From contig NC_135243.1 in the NCBI RefSeq assembly GCF_947623445.1, positions 14,510,501 to 14,574,500 on the forward strand: a DNA stretch of 64,000 nucleotides. Direction: 5' to 3'. Made by a program: the position numbers and the translations under genes. The DNA comes from Clavelina lepadiformis. Its lineage: Eukaryota; Chordata; Ascidiacea; Aplousobranchia; Clavelinidae. How positions within the stretch are numbered: position 1 is the first letter of the stretch; each line of letters starts with the position of its first letter. The notes below the pieces were generated by a model. That model did not search any database. It was not told the DNA's origin and was given only the letters and a program-made list of their open reading frames with translations. Of the stretch, positions 50,629 to 63,100 are shown piece by piece.

Positions 50629-53600
50629 GCTTACAACACCCGGTATTCCCGGGCGGTCACCCATCCAAGTACTAACCGGGCCCGAGGTTGCTTAACTTCC
50701 GAGATCAAACGAGATCGGGTCTACTCAACCTGGTATGGTCGTAGGCGATTTCAAATGAAAGAAAATGGCTTTTTCAATTCTAATTCGATTGCATAGGACA
50801 TTCAAAAAATCAAATAGTTGCTATAAATTTGATTGAAAGATACAGCATGACTAAAATGCTTACAACACCCGGTATTACCAGGCAATCACACATCCAAGTA
50901 CTAACATGGCCCGAGGTTGCTCAACTTCCGAGATCGAACGAGATCAGGTCTACTCAACCTGGTATGGTCGTAGGCGATTTCAAATGAAAGAAAATGGCCT
51001 TTTCAAATCTAATTCCATTGCTTAGCAAATTCAAAAAAGCAAATAGTTGCTAAAAATTTAATTGAAATATACAGCATGACTAAAATGCTTACAGCACCCG
51101 GTATTCCCAGGCGGTCACCCATCCAAGTACTAACCGTGCCCGAAGTTGCTTAACTTCCGAGATCAGACGAGATCGGGACTACTCAACCTGGTATGGTCGT
51201 AGGCGATCTCAAAAGAAAGAAAATAGCCTTATGAATTCTAATTCGATTGCATAGGAAATTCAAAAAAGCAAATAGTTGCTAAAAATTTAATTGAAATATA
51301 CAGCATTACTAAAATGCTTATAACACACGGTATTCCCAGGCGGCCACCCATCCAAGTACTAACCGGGCCCGAGGTTGCTTAACTTCCGAGATCGAACAAG
51401 ATCGGGACTACTCAACCTGGTATGGTCGTAGGTGATTTCAAAAGAAAGAAAATGGCGTTTTCAATGCTAATTCGATTGCATAGGAAATTCAAAAAGGCAA
51501 ACAGATGTTATAAATATAATTGAAATAAACAGCATGACTAAATTGCTTACAACACCCGGTATTCCCAGGCGGTCACCCATCCAAGTACTAACCGGGCCCG
51601 AGGTTGCTTAACTTCCGAGATCGAACGAGATCGGGACTACTCAACCTGGTATGGTCGTAGGCAATTTCAAAAGAAAGAAAATGGCCTTTTCAATTCTAAT
51701 TCGATTGCATAGGAAATTTAAAAAATCAAATATTTGCTAAAAATTTAATCGAAATATACAGCATGTCTAAAATGCTTACAGCACCCACTCTTCCCAGGCG
51801 ATCACCCATCCAAGTACTAACATGGCCCGAGGTTGCTTAACTTCGGAGAACGAACGATATCGGGTCTACTCAACCTGGTATGGTCGTAGGCGATTTCAAA
51901 TGAAAGAAAATGGTCTTTCCAATTCTAATTCGATTGCATAGGAAATTCAAAAAAGAAAACAGTTGCTATAAGTTTAATTGAAATATACAGCATGACTAAA
52001 ATGCTTACAACACCCGGTATTTCCAGGCGGTCACCCATCCAAGTACTAACCGGGACCGAGACTGCTTAACTTCCGAGATCGGGTCTACTCAACCTGGTAT
52101 GGTCGTAGGGGATTTCAAATGAAAGAAAATGGCTTTTTTAATTATAATTCGTTTGCATAGGAAATTAAAAATCACAAACAGTTGCTATATATTTATTTGA
52201 AATATACAGCATGATTAAATTGCTTACAACACCCGGTATTCCCAGGCGGTCACCCATCCAAGTACTAACCGGGCCCGAGGTTGCTTAACTTCCGAAATCG
52301 AACGAGATCGGGTCTACTCAACCTGGTATGGTGGTAGGCAATTTCAAATGAAAGAAAATGACTTTTTCAATTATAATTCGATTGCATAGGAAATTCAAAA
52401 AAGCAAATAGTTGCTAAAAATTTAATTGAAATATACAGCATGACTAAAATGCTTACAGCACCCGGTATTCCCAGGCGGTCACCCATCCAAGTACTAACCG
52501 GGCCCGAAGTTGCTTAACTTCCGAGATCAGACGAGATCGGGTCTACTCAACCTGGTATGGTAGTAGGTGATTTCAAAAGAATTAAAATGGCGTTTTCAAT
52601 TCTAATTCGATTGCATAGGAAATTAAAAATCGCAAACAGATGTTATAAATTTAATTGAAATATACAGCATGACTAAAATGCTTACAACACCCGGTATTCC
52701 CAGGCGGTCACCCATCCAAGTACTAACCGGGCCCGAGGTTGCTTAACTTCCGAGATCGAACGAGATCGGGTCTACTCAACCTGGTATGGTCGTAGGCGAT
52801 TTCAAAAGAAAGAAAATGGTCTTTCCAATTCTAATTCGATTGCATAGGAAATTCAAAATAGAAAATAGTTGTTATAAATTTGTTTGAAATATACAGCATG
52901 ACTAAAATGCTTACAACACCCTGTATTCCCAAGCGGTCACTCATCCAAGTACTAACCGGGTCCGAGGTTGCTTAAATTCCGAGATCGTATCTACTCAACC
53001 TGGTATGGTCGAAGGTGGGTTCAAATGAAAGAAAATGGCTTTTTCAATTACAATTCGATTGCATAGGAAATTCAAAAAGCAAATAGTTGCTATAAATTTA
53101 ATAGAAATATACAGCATGACTAAAATGCTTACAACACCCTGTATTCCTAGGCGGTCACCCATCCAACTACTAACCGGGCCCGAGGTTGCTTAACTTCCGA
53201 GATCGAACGAGATCGGGTCTACTCAACCTGGTATGGTCGTAGGCAATTTCAAATGAAAGAAAATGGCGTTTTCAATTATAATTCGATTGCATAGGAAACT
53301 CAAAAACGCAAATAGTTGCTATAATTTTAATTGACATATACAGCATGACTAAAATGCTTACAACACCCGGTATTACCAGGCGGTCACCCATCCAAGTAAT
53401 AACCGGGCCCGAGATTGCTTAACTTCCGAGATCGGGTCTACTCAACCTGATATGGTCTTAGGCGATTTCAAATGAAAGAAAATGGCTTTTTTAATTATAA
53501 TTCGTTTGCATAGGAAATTCAAAATCTCAAACAGTTGCTATATATTTATTTGAAATATACAGCATGATTAAATTGCTTACAACACCCGGTATTCCCAGGC

Positions 53601-54022
53601 GGTCACCCATCCAAGTACTAACCGGGCCCGAGGTTGCTTAACTTCCGAGATCGAACGAGATCGGGTCTACTCAACCTGGCATGGTGGTAGGCAATTTCAA
53701 ATGAAAGAAAATGACTTTTTCAATTATAATTCGATTGCATAGGAAATTCAAAAACGCAAATAGTTGCTATAATTTTAATTGACATATACAGCATGACTAA
53801 AATGCTTACAACACCCGGTATTCCCAGGCGGTCACCCATCCAAGTACTAACCGGGCCCGAGGTTGCTTAACTTCCGAGATCGGGTCTACTCAACCTGGTA
53901 TGGTCGTAGGCGATTTCAAATGAAAGAAAATGGCTTTTTCAATTATAATTCGATTGCATAGGACATTCAAAAAATCAAATATTTGCTATAAATTTGATTG
54001 AAAGATACAGCATGACTAAAAT
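50629..54022 (-). repeat. Array block 16: 15 5S units
   Basis: Gene low coordinates: 50629, 50858, 51087, 51316, 51545, 51774, 52003s, 52222, 52451, 52680, 52909s, 53127, 53356s, 53575, 53804s. Units 50858 and 51087 match 54023 and 54252 (offset 3165), and 51316-51774 resemble 56064-56522. The gene at 50629 has plus-strand cccgggcgg where others have cccaggcgg. Confidence 0.92.
52680..52797 (-). rRNA. 5S rRNA gene, exact array consensus
   Basis: Exact consensus over 118 nt, T4 terminator kept. It lies between an altered-5'-end copy (52451) and a short CC-to-TA copy (52909), the same neighbours as for 44989 and 49723. Confidence 0.93.
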
Positions 54023-55605
54023 GCTTACAACACCCGGTATTACCAGGCAATCACACATCCAAGTACTAACATGGCCCGAGGTTGCTCAACTTCCGAGATC
54101 GAACGAGATCAGGTCTACTCAACCTGGTATGGTCGTAGGCGATTTCAAATGAAAGAAAATGGCCTTTTCAAATCTAATTCCATTGCATAGCAAATTCAAA
54201 AAAGCAAATAGTTGCTAAAAATTTAATTGAAATATACAGCATGACTAAAATGCTTACAGCACCCGGTATTCCCAGGCGGTCACCCATCCAAGTACTAACC
54301 GTGCCCGAAGTTGCTTAACTTCCGAGATCAGACGAGATCGGGTCTACTCAACCTGGTATGGTAGTAGGTGATTTCAAAAGAATTAAAATGGCGTTTTCAA
54401 TTCTAATTCGATTGCATAGGAAATTCAAAATCGCAAACAGATGTTATAAATTTAATTGAAATATACAGCATGACTAAAATGCTTACAACACCCGGTATTT
54501 CCAGGTAGTCACCCATCCAAGTACTAACCGGGCCCGAGACTGCTTAACTTCCGAGATCGGGTCTACTCAACCTGGTATGGTCGTAGGCGATTTCAAATGA
54601 AAGAAAATGGCTTTTTTAATTATAATTCGTTTGCATAGGAAATTCAAAATCACAAACAGTTGCTATATATTTATTTGAAATATACAGCATGATTAAATTG
54701 CTTACAACACCCGGTATTCCCAGGCGGTCACCCATCCAAGTACTAACCGGGCCCGAGGTTGCTTAACTTCCGAGATCGAACGAGATCGGGTCTACTCAAC
54801 CTGGTATGGTGGTAGGCAATTTCAAATGAAAGAAAATGACTTTTTCAATTATAATTCGATTGCATAGGAAATTCAAAAACGCAAATAGTTGCTATAATTT
54901 TAATTGACATATACAGCATGACTAAAATGCTTACAACACCCGGTATTCCCAGGCGGTCACCCATCCAAATACTAACCGGGACCAAGGTTGCTTAACTTCC
55001 GAGATCGGGTCTACTCAACCTGGTATGGTCGTAGGTGATTTCAAATGAAAGAAAATGGCTTTTTTAATTATAATTCGTTTGCATAGGAAATTCAAAATCA
55101 CAAACAGTTGCTATATATTTAATTGAAATATACAGCATGACTAAATTGCTTACAACACCCGGTATTCCCAGGCGGTCACCCATCCAAGTACTAACCGGGC
55201 CCGAGGTTGCTTAACTTCCGAGATCGAACGAGATCAGGTCTACTCAACCTGGTATGGTCGTAGGCGATTTCAAATGAAAGAAAATGGCCTTTTCAATTCT
55301 AATTCGATTGCATAGCAAATTCAAAAAAGCAAATATTTGCTAAAAATTAAATTGAAATATACAGCATGACTAAAATGCTTACAGCACCCGGTATTCCCAG
55401 GCGGTCACCCATCCAAGTACTAACCGGGCCCGAAGTTGCTTAACTTCCGTGATCAGACGAGATCGGGTCTACTCAACCTGGTATGGTAGTAGGTGATTTC
55501 AAAAGAATTAAAATGGCGTTTTCAATTCTAATTCGATTGCATAGGAAATTCAAAATCGCAAACAGATGTTATAAAATTAATTGAAATATACAGCATGACT
55601 AAAAT

Positions 55606-55723
55606 GCTTACAACACCCGGTATTCCCAGGCGGTCACCCATCCAAGTACTAACCGGGCCCGAGGTTGCTTAACTTCCGAGATCGAACGAGATCGGGTCTA
55701 CTCAACCTGGTATGGTCGTAGGC
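55606..55723 (-). rRNA. 5S rRNA gene, exact array consensus
   Basis: Exact consensus. Its partner 60603 has gggactact in place of gggtctact because a three-unit deletion joint runs through that gene. Confidence 0.93.
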
Positions 55724-56063
55724 AATTTCAAAAGAAAGAAAATGGTCTTTCCACTTCTAATACGATTGCATAGGAAATTCAAAAAAGCAAATAGTTGTTA
55801 TAAATTTGATTGAAGTACACAGCATGACTAAAATGCTTACAACACCCGGTATTACCAGGCAATCACACATCCAAGTACTAACCGGGCCCGAGGTTGCTTA
55901 ACTTCCGAGATCGAACGAGATCGGGTCTACTCAACCTGGTATGGTCTTAGGCGATCTCAAAAGAAAGAAAATGGCCTTATGAATTCTAATTCGATTGCAT
56001 AGGAAATTCAAAAAAACAAATAGTTGCTAAAAATTTAATTGAAATATTCTGCATTACTAAAAT

Positions 56064-56181
56064 GCTTATAACACACGGTATTCCCAGGCGGTCACCCATC
56101 CAAGTACTAACCGGGCCCGAGGTTGCTTAACTTCCGAGATCGAACAAGATCGGGTCTACTCAACCTGGTATGGTCGTAGGT
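56064..56181 (-). rRNA. 5S rRNA gene variant (gcttataacacacgg) with odd flank
   Basis: Full length. The 3' arm reads gcttataacacacgg on the plus strand and the flank is tctgcattac rather than acagcatgac, so the terminator hairpin is changed while T4 stays. 51316 is a close relative. Confidence 0.8.
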
Positions 56182-57207
56182 GATTTCAAAAGAAAGAAAA
56201 TGGCCTTTTCAATGCTAATTCGATTGCATAGGAAATTCAAAAAGGCAAACAGAAGTTATAAATATAATTGAAGTATACAGCATGACTAAAACGCTTACAA
56301 CACCCGGTATTCCCAGGCGGTCACCCATCCAAGTACTAACCGGGCCCGAGGTTGCTTAACTTCCGAGATCGAACGAGATCGGGACTACTCAACCTGGTAT
56401 GGTCGTAGGCAATTTCAAAAGAAAGAAAATGGCCTTTTCAATTCTAATTCGATTGCATAGGAAATTCAAAAAAGCAAATATTTGCTAAAAATTTAATCGA
56501 AATATACAGCATGACTGAAATGCTTACAGCACCCACTCTTCCCAGGCGATCACCCATCCAAGTACTAACATGGCCCGAGGTTGCTTAACTTCGGAGAACG
56601 AACGATATCGGGTCTACTCAACCTGGTATGGTCGTAGGCGATTTCAAATGAAATAAAATGGTCTTTCCAATTCTAATTCGATTGCATAGGAAATTCAAAA
56701 TAGAAAACAGTTGCTATAAATTTAATTGAAATATACAGCATGACTAAAATGCTTACAACACCCGGTATTTCCAGGCGGTCACCCATCCAAGTACTAACCG
56801 GGCCCGAGGTTGCTTAATTTCCGAGATCGAACGAGATCGGGTCTATTCAACCTGGTATGGTCGTAGGCAATTTCAAAAGAAAGAAAATGGCCTTTTCAAT
56901 TCTAATTCCATTGCATAGGAAATTCAAAAAAGCAAAAAGTTGCTAAAACTTTAATCGAAATATACAGCATGACTAAAATGCTTACAGCACCCACTCTTCC
57001 CAGGCGATCACCCATCCAAGTACTAACCGGGCCCGAGGTTGCTTGACTTCCGAGATCGAACGAAATCAAGTCTGCTCAACCTGGTATGGTCGTAGGCGAT
57101 TTCAAAAGAAAGAAAATGTCAATTTCAATTCTATTTCGATTGCATAGGAAATTCAAAAAGCAAATAGTTGATAAAAATTTAATCGAAATATACAGCATGT
57201 CTAAAAT

Positions 57208-57315
57208 GCTTATCGCACCCGGTATTACCAGGCAATCACCCATCCAAGTACTAACCGGGCCCGAGGTTGCTTAACTTCCGAGATCGGGTATACTCAACCT
57301 GGTATGGTCGTTAAT
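57208..57315 (-). pseudogene. 5S rRNA pseudogene, arm III deletion and eroded 5' end
   Basis: It has the 10-nt deletion, and the first gene bases are replaced (plus strand ggtcgttaatg for ggtcgtaggcg), so the 5' strand of helix I is mostly lost. It also has part of the C-box variant pattern. A copy lies at 61518 with the same marks. Confidence 0.84.
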
Positions 57316-57655
57316 GTTTTCAAATGAAAGAAAATGGCTTTTTTAATTATAATTCGATTGCATGGGAAATTCAAAATCACAAACAGTTGCTTTTAATTTA
57401 ATTGAAATATACAGCATGACTAAATTGCTTATAACACCCGGTATTCCCAGGCGGTCACCCATCCAAGTACTAACAGGGCCCGAGTTTGCTTAACTTCCGA
57501 GATCGAACGAGATCGGGTCTACTCAACCTGGTATGGTCGTAGGTGATTTCAAAAGAAAGAAAATGGCCTTTTCAATTCTAATTCGATTGCATAAGAAATT
57601 CAAAACGGCATACAGATGTTATAAATTTAATTGAAGTATACAGCATGACTAAAAT

Positions 57656-57773
57656 GCTTACAACACCCGGTATTCCCAGGCGGTCACCCATCCAAGTACT
57701 AACCGGGCCCGAGGTTGCTTAACTTCCGAGATCGAACGAGATCGGGTCTACTCAACCTGGTATGGTCGTAGGC
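57656..57773 (-). rRNA. 5S rRNA gene, exact array consensus
   Basis: Exact consensus. The partner at 61966 is identical over the gene. Confidence 0.93.
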
Positions 57774-58113
57774 AATTTCAAAAGAAAGAAAATGGCCTTT
57801 TCAATTCTAATTCGATTGCATAGGAAATTCAAAAAAGCAAATAGTTGCTAAAAATTTAATGGAAATATACAGCATGACTAAAATGCTTACAGCACCCGGT
57901 ATTCCCAGGCGGTCACCCATCCAAGTACTAACCGGGCCCGAAGTTGCTTAACTTCCGAGATCAGACGAGATCGGGTCTACTCAACCTGGTATGGTAGTAG
58001 GTGATTTCAAAAGAATTAAAATGGCGTTTTCAATTCTAATTCGATTGCATAGGAAATTCAAAATTGCAAACATATGTTATAAATTTAATTGAAATATACA
58101 GCATGACTAAAAT

Positions 58114-58231
58114 GCTTACAACACCCGGTATTCCCAGGCGGTCACCCATCCAAGTACTAACCGGGCCCGAGGTTGCTTAACTTCCGAGATCGAACGAGAT
58201 CGGGTCTACTCAACCTGGTATGGTCGTAGGC
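58114..58231 (-). rRNA. 5S rRNA gene, exact array consensus
   Basis: Exact consensus, T4 kept. The partner at 62424 is identical over the gene. Confidence 0.93.
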
Positions 58232-58790
58232 AATTTCAAATAAAAGAAAATGGACTTTCCATTTCTAATTCGATTGCATAGGAAATTCAAAAAAGCAAAT
58301 AGTTGTTATAAATTTGATTGAAATATACAGCATGACTAAAATGCTTACAACACCCGGTATTACCAGGCAATCACCCATCCAAGTACTAACCGGACCCGAG
58401 GTTGCTTAACTTCCGAGATCGGGTATACTCAACCTGGTATGGTCGTAGGTATTTTCAAAGGAAAAAAAATGGCTTTTTTAATTATAATTCGATTGTATAG
58501 GAAATTCAAAATCACAAACAGTTGCTTTTAATTTAATTGAAATATACAGCATGACTAAATTGCTTATAACACCCGGTATTCCCAGGCGGTCACCCATCCA
58601 AGTACTAACCGGGCCCGAAGTTGCTTAACTTCCGAGATCAGACGAGATCGGGTCTACTCAACCTGGTATGGTAGTAGGTGATTTCATAAGAATTAAAATG
58701 GCGTTTTCAATTCTAATTCGATTGCATAGGAAATTCAAAATCGCAAACAGATGTTATAAATTTAATTGAAGTATACAGCATGACTAAAAT

Positions 58791-58908
58791 GCTTACAACA
58801 CCCGGTATTCCCAGGCGGTCACCCATCCAAGTACTAACCGGGCCCGAGGTTGCTTAACTTCCGAGATCGAACGAGATCGGGTCTACTCAACCTGGTATGG
58901 TCGTAGGC
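58791..58908 (-). rRNA. 5S rRNA gene, exact array consensus
   Basis: Exact consensus. It is the last unit of copy A and has no partner before 63101, because copy B lost one unit at that joint. Confidence 0.93.
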
Positions 58909-61900
58909 GATTTCAAATGAAAGAAAATGGCTTTTTCAATTATAATTCGATTGCATAGGACATTCAAAAAATCAAATAGTTGCTATAAATTTGATTGAAA
59001 GATACAGCATGACTAAAATGCTTACAACACCCGGTATTACCAGGCAATCACACATCCAAGTACTAACATGGCCCGAGGTTGCTCAACTTCCGAGATCGAA
59101 CGAGATCAGGTCTACTCAACCTGGTATGGTCGTAGGCGATTTCAAATGAAAGAAAATGGCCTTTTCAAATCTAATTCCATTGCATAGCAAATTCAAAAAA
59201 GCAAATAGTTGCTAAAAATTTAATTGAAATATACAGCATGACTAAAATGCTTACAGCACCCGGTATTCCCAGGCGGTCACCCATCCAAGTACTAACCGTG
59301 CCCGAAGTTGCTTAACTTCCGAGATCAGACGAGATCGGGTCTACTCAACCTGGTATGGTAGTAGGTGATTTCAAAAGAATTAAAATGGCGTTTTCAATTC
59401 TAATTCGATTGCATAGGAAATTCAAAATCGCAAACAGATGTTATAAATTTAATTGAAATATACAGCATGACTAAAATGCTTACAACACCCGGTATTTCCA
59501 GGTAGTCACCCATCCAAGTACTAACCGGGCCCGAGACTGCTTAACTTCCGAGATCGGGTCTACTCAACCTGGTATGGTCGTAGGCGATTTCAAATGAAAG
59601 AAAATGGCTTTTTTAATTATAATTCGTTTGCATAGGAAATTCAAAATCACAAACAGTTGCTATATATTTATTTGAAATATACAGCATGATTAAATTGCTT
59701 ACAACACCCGGTATTCCCAGGCGGTCACCCATCCAAGTACTAACCGGGCCCGAGGTTGCTTAACTTCCGAGATCGAACGAGATCGGGTCTACTCAACCTG
59801 GTATGGTGGTAGGCAATTTCAAATGAAAGAAAATGACTTTTTCAATTATAATTCGATTGCATAGGAAATTCAAAAACGCAAATAGTTGCTATAATTTTAA
59901 TTGACATATACAGCATGACTAAAATGCTTACAACACCCGGTATTCCCAGGCGGTCACCCATCCAAATACTAACCGGGACCAAGGTTGCTTAACTTCCGAG
60001 ATCGGGTCTACTCAACCTGGTATGGTCGTAGGTGATTTCAAATGAAAGAAAATGGCTTTTTTAATTATAATTCGTTTGCATAGGAAATTCAAAATCACAA
60101 ACAGTTGCTATATATTTAATTGAAATATACAGCATGACTAAATTGCTTACAACACCCGGTATTCCCAGGCGGTCACCCATCCAAGTACTAACCGGGCCCG
60201 AGGTTGCTTAACTTCCGAGATCGAACGAGATCAGGTCTACTCAACCTGGTATGGTCGTAGGCGATTTCAAATGAAAGAAAATGGCCTTTTCAATTCTAAT
60301 TCGATTGCATAGCAAATTCAAAAAAGCAAATATTTGCTAAAAATTAAATTGAAATATACAGCATGACTAAAATGCTTACAGCACCCGGTATTCCCAGGCG
60401 GTCACCCATCCAAGTACTAACCGGGCCCGAAGTTGCTTAACTTCCGTGATCAGACGAGATCGGGTCTACTCAACCTGGTATGGTAGTAGGTGATTTCAAA
60501 AGAATTAAAATGGCGTTTTCAATTCTAATTCGATTGCATAGGAAATTCAAAATCGCAAACAGATGTTATAAAATTAATTGAAATATACAGCATGACTAAA
60601 ATGCTTACAACACCCGGTATTCCCAGGCGGTCACCCATCCAAGTACTAACCGGGCCCGAGGTTGCTTAACTTCCGAGATCGAACGAGATCGGGACTACTC
60701 AACCTGGTATGGTCGTAGGCAATTTCAAAAGAAAGAAAATGGCCTTTTCAATTCTAATTCGATTGCATAGGAAATTCAAAAAAGCAAATATTTGCTAAAA
60801 ATTTAATCGAAATATACAGCATGACTGAAATGCTTACAGCACCCACTCTTCCCAGGCGATCACCCATCCAAGTACTAACATGGCCCGAGGTTGCTTAACT
60901 TCGGAGAACGAACGATATCGGGTCTACTCAACCTGGTATGGTCGTAGGCGATTTCAAATGAAATAAAATGGTCTTTCCAATTCTAATTCGATTGCATAGG
61001 AAATTCAAAATAGAAAACAGTTGCTATAAATTTAATTGAAATATACAGCATGACTAAAATGCTTACAACACCCGGTATTTCCAGGCGGTCACCCATCCAA
61101 GTACTAACCGGGCCCGAGGTTGCTTAATTTCCGAGATCGAACGAGATCGGGTCTATTCAACCTGGTATGGTCGTAGGCAATTTCAAAAGAAAGAAAATGG
61201 CCTTTTCAATTCTAATTCCATTGCATAGGAAATTCAAAAAAGCAAAAAGTTGCTAAAACTTTAATCGAAATATACAGCATGACTAAAATGCTTACAGCAC
61301 CCACTCTTCCCAGGCGATCACCCATCCAAGTACTAACCGGGCCCGAGGTTGCTTGACTTCCAAAATCGAACGAAATCAAGTCTGCTCAACCTGGTATGGT
61401 CGTAGGCGATTTCAAAAGAAAGAAAATGTCAATTTCAATTCTATTTCGATTGCATAGGAAATTCAAAAAGCAAATAGTTGATAAAAATTTAATCGAAATA
61501 TACAGCATGTCTAAAATGCTTATCGCACCCGGTATTACCAGGCAATCACCCATCCAAGTACTAACCGGGCCCGAGGTTGCTTAACTTCCGAGATCGGGTA
61601 TACTCAACCTGGTATGGTCGTTAATGTTTTCAAATGAAAGAAAATGGCTTTTTTAATTATAATTCGATTGCATGGGAAATTCAAAATCACAAACAGTTGC
61701 TTTTAATTTAATTGAAATATACAGCATGACTAAATTGCTTATAACACCCGGTATTCCCAGGCGGTCACCCATCCAAGTACTAACAGGGCCCGAGTTTGCT
61801 TAACTTCCGAGATCGAACGAGATCGGGTCTACTCAACCTGGTATGGTCGTAGGTGATTTCAAAAGAAAGAAAATGGCCTTTTCAATTTTAATTCGATTGC

Positions 61901-61965
61901 ATAAGAAATTCAAAACGGCATACAGATGTTATAAATTTAATTGAAGTATACAGCATGACTAAAAT

Positions 61966-62083
61966 GCTTACAACACCCGGTATTCCCAGGCGGTCACCCA
62001 TCCAAGTACTAACCGGGCCCGAGGTTGCTTAACTTCCGAGATCGAACGAGATCGGGTCTACTCAACCTGGTATGGTCGTAGGC
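61966..62083 (-). rRNA. 5S rRNA gene, exact array consensus
   Basis: Exact consensus; copy of 57656 at offset 4310. Confidence 0.93.
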
Positions 62084-62423
62084 AATTTCAAAAGAAAGAA
62101 AATGGCCTTTTCAATTCTAATTCGATTGCATAGGAAATTCAAAAAAGCAAATAGTTGCTAAAAATTTAATGGAAATATACAGCATGACTAAAATGCTTAC
62201 AGCACCCGGTATTCCCAGGCGGTCACCCATCCAAGTACTAACCGGGCCCGAAGTTGCTTAACTTCCGAGATCAGACGAGATCGGGTCTACTCAACCTGGT
62301 ATGGTAGTAGGTGATTTCAAAAGAATTAAAATGGCGTTTTCAATTCTAATTCGATTGCATAGGAAATTCAAAATTGCAAACATATGTTATAAATTTAATT
62401 GAAATATACAGCATGACTAAAAT

Positions 62424-62541
62424 GCTTACAACACCCGGTATTCCCAGGCGGTCACCCATCCAAGTACTAACCGGGCCCGAGGTTGCTTAACTTCCGAGAT
62501 CGAACGAGATCGGGTCTACTCAACCTGGTATGGTCGTAGGC
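62424..62541 (-). rRNA. 5S rRNA gene, exact array consensus
   Basis: Exact consensus; copy of 58114 at offset 4310. It is the rightmost of the 11 exact copies. Confidence 0.93.
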
Positions 62542-62871
62542 AATTTCAAATAAAAGAAAATGGACTTTCCATTTCTAATTCGATTGCATAGGAAATTCAA
62601 AAAAGCAAATAGTTGTTATAAATTTGATTGAAATATACAGCATGACTAAAATGCTTACAACACCCGGTATTACCAGGCAATCACCCATCCAAGTACTAAC
62701 CGGACCCGAGGTTGCTTAACTTCCGAGATCGGGTATACTCAACCTGGTATGGTCGTAGGTATTTTCAAAGGAAAAAAAATGGCTTTTTTAATTATAATTC
62801 GATTGTATAGGAAATTCAAAATCACAAACAGTTGCTTTTAATTTAATTGAAATATACAGCATGACTAAATT

Positions 62872-62989
62872 GCTTATAACACCCGGTATTCCCAGGCGGT
62901 CACCCATCCTAGTACTAACCGGGCCCGAAGTTGCTTAACTTCCGAGATCAGACGAGATCGGGTCTACTCAACCTGGTATGGTCGTAGGC
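62872..62989 (-). rRNA. Fusion 5S rRNA gene at a one-unit deletion joint
   Basis: The 3' part and flank match 58562, including the weak T3 terminator. The 5' end and upstream spacer match the unit at 58791 (gtcgtaggcg, not gtagtaggtg). One unit was lost between them. It also has catcctagtac for catccaagtac. Confidence 0.85.
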
Positions 62990-63100
62990 GATTTCAAATG
63001 AAAGAAAATGGCTTTTTCAATTATAATTCGATTGCATAGGACATTCAAAAAATCAAATAGTTGCTATAAATTTGATTGAAAGATACAGCATGACTAAAAT

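Larger units (their letters stand above)
54023..59019 (-). repeat. Array block 17: 22 5S units (4997-bp higher-order repeat, copy A)
   Basis: Gene low coordinates: 54023, 54252, 54481s, 54700, 54929s, 55148, 55377, 55606, 55835, 56064, 56293, 56522, 56751, 56980, 57208s, 57427, 57656, 57885, 58114, 58343s, 58562, 58791. Copy B follows directly. Confidence 0.93.
59020..63100 (-). repeat. Array block 18: 18 5S units (higher-order repeat copy B, four units shorter)
   Basis: Gene low coordinates: 59020, 59249, 59478s, 59697, 59926s, 60145, 60374, 60603, 60832, 61061, 61290, 61518s, 61737, 61966, 62195, 62424, 62653s, 62872. Offsets to block 17 are 4997 up to 60603 and 4310 after it, so three 229-bp units are missing; a fourth is lost at 62872. 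Apart from that I saw only a few base differences. Confidence 0.93.

Noticed and set aside
57086-57274. 62-codon plus-strand frame, repeated at 61396-61584
   Set aside because: Lies over spacer and antisense 5S sequence; duplicated with the 4310-offset block. No start context or protein features.
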